Assembly (NCBI GenBank): GCA_964632755.1
Contig: CAZWDT010000015.1
Location: 1-44,146 of the forward strand
Origin: JAFGMR01 sp964632755
GTDB lineage: Archaea; Halobacteriota; Methanosarcinia; Methanotrichales; Methanotrichaceae
Length of the DNA stretch: 44,146 nt
Reading direction: 5' to 3'
This document shows positions 15,437 through 23,460 of the stretch, in pieces. Under the pieces are notes generated by a model, which made no database searches, was not told the DNA's origin, and was given only the letters and a program-made list of their open reading frames with translations. Each line of letters starts with the position of its first letter. Position 1 is the stretch's first letter. Both the position numbers and the translations under genes were made by a program.

Positions 15437-17330
15437 CGACTCAATCGAACTCTACCGCGTGGACCGGTGGGGAAATGGCTACTTCTCGATCAACCAGTTG
15501 GGAAATGTGACTGTAAAGCCCCGGAAGGATCCCAATAGTGAGGTGGATGTCATGGGTATAATCCGCGATCTGGAGGCGGCCCACGTCCAATTCCCATTGC
15601 TTCTAAGGTTCCCCCAGATAATAGACGACCGTCTCGATGAGATCAACGGGGCATTTCAGGAGTCGATCTCGGAGTTCAGATACATCGGGAGATATCAGCC
15701 GGTCTTTCCCATGAAGGTCAACCAGCGAAAAGAGGTGATCGAGTACATCTTGCGCTATGGCCGAAAGTACAACCTGGGAATCGAGGTCGGCACAAAGGCG
15801 GAGCTGATCGGCGCCCTCTCGATGGAACTCCCGCCCGAGTCTCTGATCATCTGCAACGGCTACAAGGACGAGGGATACCTGAAGCTTGCGACGAGCTTCC
15901 AGGGGATGAACAACATAATAGTCGTAGTCGACCTATTCGAGGAGCTCCTCGACATCATCGAGCACTCCAAGGGGAAGGTGCCACAGCTCGGAATCCGGGT
16001 CAAGCTATTCTCGAAGGGGAGCGGGAGATGGGCTGAGTCAGGCGGCGAGTCGTCGAAGTTCGGTTTGTCCACCGGCGAGACTCTGGAGGTCATAAGGATT
16101 CTCTCGGAAAAGGGCCTTCTCGACCGCCTGAAGATGCTCCATTTCCACATTGGCTCTCAGATAACCGACATCCGCAGGATCAAGGAGGCAATGAACGAGG
16201 CCGCCCGGGTCTATGCGAAGATCAAGATGGTGGCAGATGTTGAGTACTTCAACATCGGAGGCGGACTGAGCGTGGATTACGACGGATCGCGCACGTCAGA
16301 GCCTTCTAGCGCGAACTACAATCTGCGCGAGTACTCGAACGACGTCGTCTACACCCTCCAGAAGATCTGCCAGGAGGAGGGGGTCAGCTGCCCCACGATC
16401 GTCTCCGAGAGCGGGAGGGCGATCTCTGCATACCACTCCTTCCTTGTCTTCAAGGTGATAGGAAAGAAGAACTCCAGGACCCTTTACCTGCCCTATCCCC
16501 ATAAGGGAGATTCCCTCCAAATTGAGGACCTTCACTTTGCCTTCAAGACTATCAACATCGATAACTACAAGGAGCACTATCACGATGCCGTCCAGCTCAG
16601 GAGCGAGCTCTTCAGCGCCTTCAACCTGGGAAACATCGGTCTCGAGGAGCGGGCCAAGGGGGAGACGCTCTTCTGGATGGTCTGCCAGAAGGCGGCAGCG
16701 CTTGCAAGGCAGGCGGGCGATCCCGCTCCCGAGTTCGCGGAGCTCAAGCGCATAGTTAGCCAGAAGTACATAGGAAACTTCTCCCTCTTCCAGTCTGTAC
16801 CCGATATGTGGGGGGTCGAGCAGATATTCCCGATAATGCCGCTTCACCGCCACAGGGAGATGCCGAGCGTTGCCGGCACCATCGCCGATATTACGTGCGA
16901 CTCGGACGGGGAGATCAAGCGCTTTGGAGGCTTGCGGGGGCCGAGGGAGTGCCTTGAGATGCACAACCTCGACGGCGACTACTACATGGGCATATTCCTC
17001 CTTGGGGCATACCAGGACACATTGGGCGATTTCCACAACCTGCTTGGCTGCGTAAACGAGGTCCATATCGTTGTTGGTGAGGGGAATTGGCGCATCTGCA
17101 ACACGATCCCCGGCGATACATGCGATAAGCTGCTCCGGTTCTTCAACTACGATACGGACGAGTTCATAAGGAGCATTGCGGCGCGGGATATCAAGGATCC
17201 GGGGCGAATAGCAGAGGAGCTCCGCGTAGCGCTTCAGGGGTACACCTACTTCAATCGCGGTGAGAAGAGGAGCGACGCCGACGAATCGCTCACCCAGGCC
17301 GCGCTCTCCTCCGAGCCGGTGAGGACCTAA
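15423..17330 (+). CDS. speA: Biosynthetic arginine decarboxylase (PLP-dependent, SpeA type)
   Basis: Converts arginine to agmatine, the first step of polyamine synthesis. The 635 residues match bacterial SpeA: PVFPMKVNQRKEV with the pyridoxal-phosphate lysine near residue 105, LEVG-type NLGIEVGTKAEL, IICNGYKDEGYL, LHFHIGSQ, FNIGGGLSVDYDGS, PTIVSESGRAI, and the C-terminal GDYYMGIFLLGAYQDTLGDFHNLLG. ATG 15423 has GGAGGAG five bases upstream and matches the family start; ATGs at 15360 and 15381 lack a good site. Many archaea instead use the pyruvoyl arginine decarboxylase. It is divergent from dhs and preceded by an arginine-rich leader ORF. Confidence 0.92.
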   Translation: MWKVDDSIELYRVDRWGNGYFSINQLGNVTVKPRKDPNSEVDVMGIIRDLEAAHVQFPLLLRFPQIIDDRLDEINGAFQESISEFRYIGRYQPVFPMKVNQRKEVIEYILRYGRKYNLGIEVGTKAELIGALSMELPPESLIICNGYKDEGYLKLATSFQGMNNIIVVVDLFEELLDIIEHSKGKVPQLGIRVKLFSKGSGRWAESGGESSKFGLSTGETLEVIRILSEKGLLDRLKMLHFHIGSQITDIRRIKEAMNEAARVYAKIKMVADVEYFNIGGGLSVDYDGSRTSEPSSANYNLREYSNDVVYTLQKICQEEGVSCPTIVSESGRAISAYHSFLVFKVIGKKNSRTLYLPYPHKGDSLQIEDLHFAFKTINIDNYKEHYHDAVQLRSELFSAFNLGNIGLEERAKGETLFWMVCQKAAALARQAGDPAPEFAELKRIVSQKYIGNFSLFQSVPDMWGVEQIFPIMPLHRHREMPSVAGTIADITCDSDGEIKRFGGLRGPRECLEMHNLDGDYYMGIFLLGAYQDTLGDFHNLLGCVNEVHIVVGEGNWRICNTIPGDTCDKLLRFFNYDTDEFIRSIAARDIKDPGRIAEELRVALQGYTYFNRGEKRSDADESLTQAALSSEPVRT

Positions 17331-17400
17331 GAGCCCGGCCAGGGAAGAGGGGTGGCAGAAGGCCGCCCGATGCCCGGCGGAGAAGCGCAGGCCCCTCTGC

Positions 17401-18990
17401 CTAGGGCTGAAAGCGCGGGCATCTCGCCCTTGCCGCGAGAAGGCCAATGCCCGGCCGGGAGATCTCGTCGAGGAGGATCTCGCGGGCCGCCTTCTCCTCG
17501 GCCGGCATCTCGATCGACCTTACGGGAAGCAGGGCCTTAAGGACCGGCATGAGCGAGGGGACCATCTGCCCGCCGGTCATGGCAGCCCTCTCGTTTTCCA
17601 GGAGGACTACGAGCACGGGCCTCTCCTGCCAGAGGGCGTTGATCAGCCCCTGGAGCCCGGAGTGGGAAAATGCATAGTCTCCGATCAGCGCGATTCCCTT
17701 CTCTGCGAAGCCTGAGGCTACACCAATGGATGATCCAAGTCCGTAGACCATATCGACTGCTGGAGGGTCCCTAACAGCCATTATGCTGCATCCCGCATCC
17801 CCCGCAACCATTCTCTCAATTCCTGTAATCGCCTTGTAGAGCGGAAGATATGGGCAGTCGGGGCAGATCCCCCTCCGGCCGGGAAGAGCCCTCTCCTCGT
17901 CCTCTGCCGAAGGCAGGGCGGCGGGCCGCTTCGAAGCAGGCGGTCCGTGAGATGCCGCTGGCGCATAGGCAGGCAACGCAAGGCCCGGCGTAGATGGTGG
18001 AGCAACAGGCAGCGTGGAAGACGCCGAAGCGGACGGCGCGACGGGCGGCGAGCCGCAGGCCGTCTCCATACGGTCGAGGGCCTTCCTCAACCCCTCGAGG
18101 GTAACCTCCCCTTGCGAAAGGTCGCCTGTGAGCCTGCCATAGACCCCGCCCCTCAACTGAACCCTTGATTCTATGAAGGGGCCTGGCTCCTCTGCGACGA
18201 GCACCAATTCATGCCTATCTAGAAATGATCTAATGAGGTTCGCCGGCAGGGGATGGGCATAGCCTAATGCAAGCACCGGATAGCCTAGCCCCGCCGCAAG
18301 AGCTGCAGGCCGGCCGGCTGCGATTATCCCAATGCTGGAGTTGCTATCGCAAACGATCCTGTTTAGCGAGGAGCTCTCTGATGCCTCGCATGCTATTGGA
18401 AAGGCCCTCTTGTAGAAGCGTTGATGCCTGCCGCGGGCTGTGAGGTCCCAGATCTCTCGCCTGAATCCGCCCTCGGGGGGCGGAAGTTCCCTCCTTGCCG
18501 GGGGCTTTTCCTCCGAGCTTTTGATCACGCCGGAGGTCAATCTTACGATTGCCGGAGCCCTCATCCTCTCGGAGAGGGTGAATGCTTCGATCAGGGAGCT
18601 GTAAAGGGAGGATGCATCGCTCGCATCGAGCAGCGGCAGCATCGAGAGGGGGCCGTAGTGTCTGCTGTCCATCTCGGCTTGCGACCCCTCCGGCCCGATA
18701 TCGTCTCCGACGAGGACGACGAGCCCCGCGCCTATGGTCATCGTCGCCGATATCACGAGGGGATCGGCGAGGAGGTTCATCCCGACGTTCTTGACTATGA
18801 CAAGCGACCGCCCGCCGCTTGCGGACCGGCCAAGCGCAACCTCGAGCGCGACCTTCTCGTTGATCGCGATCTTCGCCCCGGCAACAGCCTCGGCAAGGTC
18901 GGTTATTGGATGGCCTGGAACATATGTTATCAGGTCCACTCCTGCATCCTCGACAGCCTCGGCCGCGGCCCTGGTGCTGGAGTACATCAA
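17401..18990 (-). CDS. IorA-like TPP-binding protein without ferredoxin domain
   Basis: A 529-residue protein related to the alpha subunit of indolepyruvate:ferredoxin oxidoreductase and other 2-oxoacid oxidoreductases. The N-terminus (YSSTRAAAEAVEDAGVDLITYVPGHPITDL) resembles the pyrimidine-binding domain. The CPDCPY motif (Cys376, Cys379) and the thiamine-diphosphate motif GDYAFSHSGLQGLINALW (about residues 437-454) with ENERAAMTGGQ mark the C-terminal TPP domain. The 2x4Fe-4S ferredoxin domain of true IorA is missing, and a Pro/Ala/Ser-rich linker (about 312-360) joins the halves. No IorB partner is nearby. It overlaps marker 11 by four bases, so it probably works with that protein; substrate unknown. 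Confidence 0.8.
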   Translation of the reverse strand: MMYSSTRAAAEAVEDAGVDLITYVPGHPITDLAEAVAGAKIAINEKVALEVALGRSASGGRSLVIVKNVGMNLLADPLVISATMTIGAGLVVLVGDDIGPEGSQAEMDSRHYGPLSMLPLLDASDASSLYSSLIEAFTLSERMRAPAIVRLTSGVIKSSEEKPPARRELPPPEGGFRREIWDLTARGRHQRFYKRAFPIACEASESSSLNRIVCDSNSSIGIIAAGRPAALAAGLGYPVLALGYAHPLPANLIRSFLDRHELVLVAEEPGPFIESRVQLRGGVYGRLTGDLSQGEVTLEGLRKALDRMETACGSPPVAPSASASSTLPVAPPSTPGLALPAYAPAASHGPPASKRPAALPSAEDEERALPGRRGICPDCPYLPLYKAITGIERMVAGDAGCSIMAVRDPPAVDMVYGLGSSIGVASGFAEKGIALIGDYAFSHSGLQGLINALWQERPVLVVLLENERAAMTGGQMVPSLMPVLKALLPVRSIEMPAEEKAAREILLDEISRPGIGLLAARARCPRFQP

Positions 18991-20036
18991 CCACCGGGGA
19001 CGATCGACTCATCGGGCTTCGCGCAGAACGGAAGCGCTGCAAGCGCTCCGATCATCCCGCGTCCGTCCATCAGAACCTCTGCTCCCACATCGCCTGCCGC
19101 CTGGATTGCGTCCTCGACCGTTATCCTCTCCGTCCGACAGCGCTTCGCGTAAGCGATGAGGGGAGATGGGTCAAACGCCTTCCAGGCGACGAGGCCTGTC
19201 TCCTCGGAGATCGTGTACCTCTCGAGGAGGGCCTGGAAGTCCCTCATAAGGCCGCAAGATCCGCCAGGAAGGGCTGCGAACTCAACGACGGTTGAGACGC
19301 AGTTCTGTGTCTTGTGCGGCACAGGAAAGAGCTGTACGAGGGAGTGAGAGACGTATCGCGCCTCTTTCCTGTCGAGCGCTGCTGCAATGTTATGGACGAG
19401 CGACCATGTCGCGCCCTCGGTCTTGGAGTCGGTATCGTCGACGCCGATGATGAGACGCTCCCTTCGGGGGACGACTATCGTCCCGCGGGCTACGCGCCCT
19501 CCTCCAGACTCGCTTAGGTCGTATCTCAGAACGTCGCCTGCCCGGGCGCGGGAGAGCGTGGCCCCGACGCCCCCGCCCCCGAGGCCCACGTAGGTGATAC
19601 TAACCTCATCGCCATCGACCCCGACGGCCTCGATCCCTGCCGACCTCTGCGAAGAGACGAGCCCGAGATCGGACTTTCCCGGCCGCAGCATGTAGCGGAA
19701 CCATTCTCCCAGGTTTCTGGAGCTTATGATCAACGGTCCCTTGGAGTAATGATACCTAGCCCAGGCCGACCCTCCATAACAGGTCGAACGCTCCAGAAGC
19801 TCCACCCGATCCTCCCCGACCAGGGCATGGATCTGCCTATAGGCCACGACGTAAGGATCCTCCAGCTGATGCTCCACAAAATCCACCTCAAGGCTCTCGT
19901 CCGCTGGATCGGTTATTAATGCGGCGCTTCGGGGATCTGGGGGGTTTTGGACGAGGAGATAGCGATTCGGTGATTGGGGGCTGAGAATGACAGGGCGGAG
20001 GCGTATGATAGAATGGGCAGCTGCGCAAGTTGCCAA
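18987..20036 (-). CDS. Methanogenesis marker protein 11
   Basis: A 349-residue protein of the methanogenesis marker 11 family, conserved in methanogens and of unknown function. Conserved segments are DPYVVAYRQIHALV, CYGGSAWARYHYSKGPL, TYVGLGGGGVGATLSRA and RERLIIGVDDTDSKTEGATWSLVHNIA, the last resembling the GVDDTD phosphate-binding loop of TiaS-like proteins. Residues 1-50 are poorly conserved, so translation may begin later, for example at an internal GTG. Its stop overlaps the IorA-like gene by ATGA; the two are probably co-translated. A degraded copy lies at 22270-22480. Confidence 0.9.
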   Translation of the reverse strand: MATCAAAHSIIRLRPVILSPQSPNRYLLVQNPPDPRSAALITDPADESLEVDFVEHQLEDPYVVAYRQIHALVGEDRVELLERSTCYGGSAWARYHYSKGPLIISSRNLGEWFRYMLRPGKSDLGLVSSQRSAGIEAVGVDGDEVSITYVGLGGGGVGATLSRARAGDVLRYDLSESGGGRVARGTIVVPRRERLIIGVDDTDSKTEGATWSLVHNIAAALDRKEARYVSHSLVQLFPVPHKTQNCVSTVVEFAALPGGSCGLMRDFQALLERYTISEETGLVAWKAFDPSPLIAYAKRCRTERITVEDAIQAAGDVGAEVLMDGRGMIGALAALPFCAKPDESIVPGG

Positions 20037-20104
20037 GAGGGCAGCGACCGCTCGCGGGCTTGGATGGTACTGACTCAGACAAGCTGGAGGATCACTTCAC
20101 CCCC

Positions 20105-20255
20105 ACTGTTGCCGGCATTGGATCGCTGCGCCGCGCCGGGATGCCTCGCGAGTTTTTCCATAAGAGCCAAAATGACATCCGAAGGGGAGTGGTAGATTTC
20201 TATGACTATGTCGAGCCGGAAGATCGCATAGGCGCACATCCCACCTCTGGGGATT
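20105..20255 (+). pseudogene. Relic sequence repeated near the marker 11 relic
   Basis: Between marker 11 and the PSDC gene (20037-20687) the plus strand carries the peptide AGMPREFFHKSQ...VVDFYDYVEPED. A similar sequence at 22484-22600 (PGWKREFIQRP, then DIYDKIEPEEL after a stop) lies at the same position beside the degraded marker 11 copy. No intact gene is recognisable here; it may be the remnant of a coding gene or a duplicated marker 11 upstream region. Positions 20260-20670 are AT-rich and hold only promoter-like sequence. Confidence 0.35.
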
Positions 20256-20617
20256 GATTATCCTGGCGGGATCTTGAACAATAGATGAGAAACGATATTT
20301 GGTGAAACATAGTTCATGCGAAATTGTATCTGCAGACGCCAGATACTGCATTCTGGGCCCAGCTGCTCGAGGGATGCAAGCTGAAAATGTTCCTGGATCG
20401 AATGGGGACTGAATTAAATGCAATATGCCAAATTTAAAAATGGGGGCATGGCATATATAAATTCCAAACATTCGGGAATCTTCAATTGCACATTCTTGCA
20501 TGAAATAATAACATATTGTGATAGAACTTATAATTTGAATATATTAATTATTGATTAGACATTAATCCAGAATATCGGCAACATCATCCCAAGGGAAAAC
20601 TAAATAAGGTTGGGAAG

Positions 20618-20630
20618 TTAACATATATCC
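20618..20630 (+). promoter_or_regulatory. TATA-like element before the PSDC gene
   Basis: TTAACATATATCC about 60 bases upstream of ATG 20688 in a strongly AT-rich segment; position fits an archaeal promoter, though other AT tracts nearby compete. Confidence 0.4.
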
Positions 20631-20687
20631 CCAGTGCCCAATATTTTGTGCCAGACATAAGAGTTAACGAATCAGGAGATGAAATAT

Positions 20688-21941
20688 ATGAAAAGAACTA
20701 TTTCTAAGATGAACTTCTTTTTTGCATTAATAATATTTGCAGCATCGATCCTTTCCTTAAGCATCGTTTCACTAGCGGACGACGGTCATAAGCCGATAAC
20801 TAGAGATCTCATAGATTTAGTGGAGACGAATCCGGAAATCCAGAACATGTTAGAAGAATCCATCGCAGAAGCTAAGGCAATAAATCCGGACCCGATGACG
20901 AATCCCGTTCAGAGCTTGTCGGACTACTACGATTTCATAGACAGTGCATCAGAACTCATCCCACGCGATGTAATTGAGAATCCGTCCAATCTCACACGTG
21001 ACGAAATATTGCAAAGCATCTGTTACTTTTATTTTCTGGTTGACCAACCCCTTCCCGAATTAGAAAATAAAAGCCTATACAAGAATGCGATTCAGTACTA
21101 CGAACCTTTTTCCCCATGGTTGCTCAATTTTTCTAGTACATGGGGTGCGTTCCTTGATACCGAAGATTCATGGAACCAAATGACTTATCAGGAGTTTTAT
21201 AACGACCCGCGCTACGGTTTGCAGAACGATTGGTATGAGTCCCCATCCAACTGGACTACGTTTAACCAGTTCTTCTCCAGATACCTAAAATCGCCTGATG
21301 TGCGGCCTATCGCTTCGCCTAGCGATCCGGCAGTCGTTGTATCACCGGCGGATTCCGTCCCTCAGGGAACGTGGGCAATTGATAGCAATTCAAGCATCCA
21401 GGTAGAAAACGGATTGGGAGTCAAACTTGTGCGCTATTACAATATCACGGATCTGCTTGGTGAGGACAGTCAGTACAAGGATGCCTTTGCTAATGGCGTA
21501 CTCACCCACTCTTTCCTGAATGTAAATGACTACCACCGATATCATTTTGCTGTTGGCGGAACAATTAAAGAAAAGAAAAGCATAACGCAAAATGTTGCCT
21601 TAGAGGTGGCGTGGGACCCAGAGCAAGGCAATTATGATCCAATCGATTCGACAGGTTGGCAGTTTTCTCAGACCCGTGGTTATGTAATAATGGATACGGG
21701 AACATATGGACTTGTGGCACTTATTCCCATGGGTATGGCCCAGGTGTCTTCTGTCAATTTTGAGGATTATGTTGAGGTGGGATCCACTCATGAGAAAGGC
21801 GACATGCTCGGGAATTTCCTGTTTGGGGGGTCTGATTTCGTCATGCTCTTCCAGGAAAGCGCCGGGTTTGAAATGACTGCGACGTCAGGTGACCACATTC
21901 TTATGGGTGAGACGTATGGCGTGATGAAGGGGGAAACCTGA
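20688..21941 (+). CDS. Exported PSDC/PsiD-type phosphatidylserine decarboxylase-like enzyme
   Basis: A 417-residue protein with an N-terminal hydrophobic signal segment (FFFALIIFAASILSLSIVSLA), then a PSDC-type N-terminal domain (about residues 35-190) and the phosphatidylserine-decarboxylase catalytic domain. Active-site features are SPADS (Asp near 222), NDYHRYHF with histidines near 283-286, and the self-cleavage site LGNFLFGGSDFVMLF, where Ser near 382 would become the pyruvoyl group. The family includes the fungal tryptophan decarboxylase PsiD, so the substrate could be a lipid or an amino acid. Start ATG 20688 has GGAG nine bases upstream. Its AT-rich codons differ from neighbouring genes, pointing to transfer. 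Confidence 0.8.
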   Translation: MKRTISKMNFFFALIIFAASILSLSIVSLADDGHKPITRDLIDLVETNPEIQNMLEESIAEAKAINPDPMTNPVQSLSDYYDFIDSASELIPRDVIENPSNLTRDEILQSICYFYFLVDQPLPELENKSLYKNAIQYYEPFSPWLLNFSSTWGAFLDTEDSWNQMTYQEFYNDPRYGLQNDWYESPSNWTTFNQFFSRYLKSPDVRPIASPSDPAVVVSPADSVPQGTWAIDSNSSIQVENGLGVKLVRYYNITDLLGEDSQYKDAFANGVLTHSFLNVNDYHRYHFAVGGTIKEKKSITQNVALEVAWDPEQGNYDPIDSTGWQFSQTRGYVIMDTGTYGLVALIPMGMAQVSSVNFEDYVEVGSTHEKGDMLGNFLFGGSDFVMLFQESAGFEMTATSGDHILMGETYGVMKGET

Positions 21942-22084
21942 GCTAAAAAACCGGCGACCGAATTTAATTAAGAGCAAAATTGCGGCGCCGCATCCCAATA
22001 GCAAGCTGTGAGGCATATGAGGCGCCGCCGCATAAGCATGCAAAGCAGATTGCGCTTTAATCCATTTGCATGATATATGCCCTT

Positions 22085-22262
22085 TGTACCTTTCAGTCAA
22101 CAGGCAGAAGCGCAGCCCTCCGTATTCCTGTAGATCCGGATTAACCGGGACTATGAAGTCCCGCGAGGAGACGCCCCCCGGCCTCAATCACCGCCCGCTC
22201 GACCACGCCCTGCAGCCCGCAAGCTCCGTGCCGTGCTATGGCCTAGAAGCGGAAGCGCCGCA
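22085..22262 (-). pseudogene. Degraded truD 3' fragment (copy 1)
   Basis: Read on the minus strand this stretch contains GVSSRDFIVPVNPD, matching the TruD C-terminal GVSREDFIVPANPD, and DNA similarity to the intact truD (30950-31100) continues through the GCAAGCTCCGT segment. Frames are broken and the gene 5' part is absent. It is fused on its right to a degraded marker 11 fragment. Likely a decayed duplication. Confidence 0.6.
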
Positions 22263-22269
22263 TAGCCCC

Positions 22270-22480
22270 CATCGAGCGAGCCGGTCTAGGAGCACCTTCG
22301 CGCGTCCGCGGCCCGGGGCGCGCGAGAGCGTGGCGCCGACGGCTACGCCGCCCAGGCCGATCCTCCATAACTGTTTGACCGGCTCCAGAAGCCCCTCGGC
22401 CTCGGCAAAGGGCATGGATCTGCCAATAGGCCACAGCCCAAAGGATCCTCCAGCTGATGCTCAACGAAATCCACCTCAGC
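22270..22480 (-). pseudogene. Degraded marker 11 5' fragment
   Basis: The minus strand reads VAYWQIHAL where marker 11 has VAYRQIHAL, then, after a deletion, GLGGVAVGATLSRAP against GLGGGGVGATLSRA. About 80 codons between these blocks are missing and frames shift. DNA identity also covers the stretch over the LEDPYVV codons. It is a non-functional duplicate of the gene at 18987-20036. Confidence 0.6.
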
Positions 22481-22694
22481 TATTCGCCCCCGGGATCGCC
22501 GCGCCGGGATGGAAGCGCGAGTTCATCCAGCGGCCCTGAGAAGACGACGGGGAGGGGGCGGATATCTACGACAAGATCGAGCCGGAGGAACTGAAGGCGG
22601 CATGCCTGGCGGGCTTTCCGCCACCGAGATTATAATCGCTGTCCTTCGATATCACCAGATCATTATTATATGATTATGATCCACATCCCATCTC

Positions 22695-23069
22695 ATGAGG
22701 GAATCTGCGATCAAGGTGCTTGGGGACAAAGATGCAGAGTTCGTAGAGATTCTGCGAGACTTGGGTATGCCTCGGAATGCGGCCACTATGCTTGCGTATC
22801 TCAAGAACGTGAGCGAAGCCAGCGCTAGGGAGATCGAGATCGCAACTGGCCTCAGGCAGCCTGAGGTGAGCATAGCAGCCAAGGCACTGCGGGAGAAAGG
22901 ATGGCTACAGGAGAGCGAAGTCAAGCAAGAAAGGCAAGGCCGGCCGATGACCATCTATTCCTTAGGAGTCCCCATACTGGATATCATCGAGCACCTGGGG
23001 GAAAAGACGCGGAAGGAAGCCGCCTCCGTCGTGGAGACCATCGAGAGGATGAGGGATCTCGCCCCCTAG
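22695..23069 (+). CDS. Small winged-helix transcriptional regulator
   Basis: A 124-residue DNA-binding protein of the TrmB/MarR-like winged-helix type. The helix-turn-helix (about residues 34-70) shows RNAATMLAYLKNVSEASAREIEIATGLRQPEVSIAAKALREKGWL, followed by a wing with QGRPMTIYSLG. A final amphipathic helix may dimerise. A TATA-like TTATTATATGATTATG lies just upstream and the leader would be short. No ligand domain is present. The divergent or neighbouring target is unknown; the thermosome gene follows 390 bases downstream. Confidence 0.75.
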   Translation: MRESAIKVLGDKDAEFVEILRDLGMPRNAATMLAYLKNVSEASAREIEIATGLRQPEVSIAAKALREKGWLQESEVKQERQGRPMTIYSLGVPILDIIEHLGEKTRKEAASVVETIERMRDLAP

Positions 23070-23327
23070 CTCCAGGCTGACCTGCGAGTGGCCGCGAGGA
23101 GGACCTACCCGTTAGGGGGTCAGATAGGCTTGACTTGCTGCCATGCGGCCAGCATGTCTTGTTGCTCTCTTTTTCGGTTATAATCTGCATGGCAATAGCG
23201 CGCAAGAGTGCAGAGTAGCGAAAGCTATGGATAATAAACAAAAAAGTAGGAAATATCGGTGATGAATATGAAGACAATGGCAGTTTAGGGTGTGACGAAT
23301 CCAGAATTTCGAGTGTTTGGATCGCAA

Positions 23328-23336
23328 TTATATACA
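23328..23336 (+). promoter_or_regulatory. TATA box upstream of the thermosome gene
   Basis: TTATATAC at 23328-23335 precedes the thermosome gene with a leader of about 100 bases; heat-shock regulatory elements are not recognised with certainty. The rest of 23070-23460 shows no gene. Confidence 0.45.
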
Positions 23337-23460
23337 AACTCTGTTTCTTTGGGTGCCGCGATTTAGCTATTCGAACTCCTCTTCATTCATTTCAAGCGTG
23401 TGTTTGATATAGAAGTTCAAACAATGATTCGCTGTTTAATAGATATTATTGAGGTACTTA

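Noticed and set aside
16296..17447. Long minus-strand ORF antisense to speA
   Set aside because: A shadow of the GC-rich speA coding frame with no family match, while speA itself is clearly recognised.
20030..20257. Plus-strand ORF upstream of marker 11 as a real gene
   Set aside because: A similar copy at 22484-22600 contains a stop codon, and no family is recognisable; treated as relic.
22243..22464. ORF as an independent gene
   Set aside because: It is the frameshifted marker 11 relic; similarity to the intact gene explains it.
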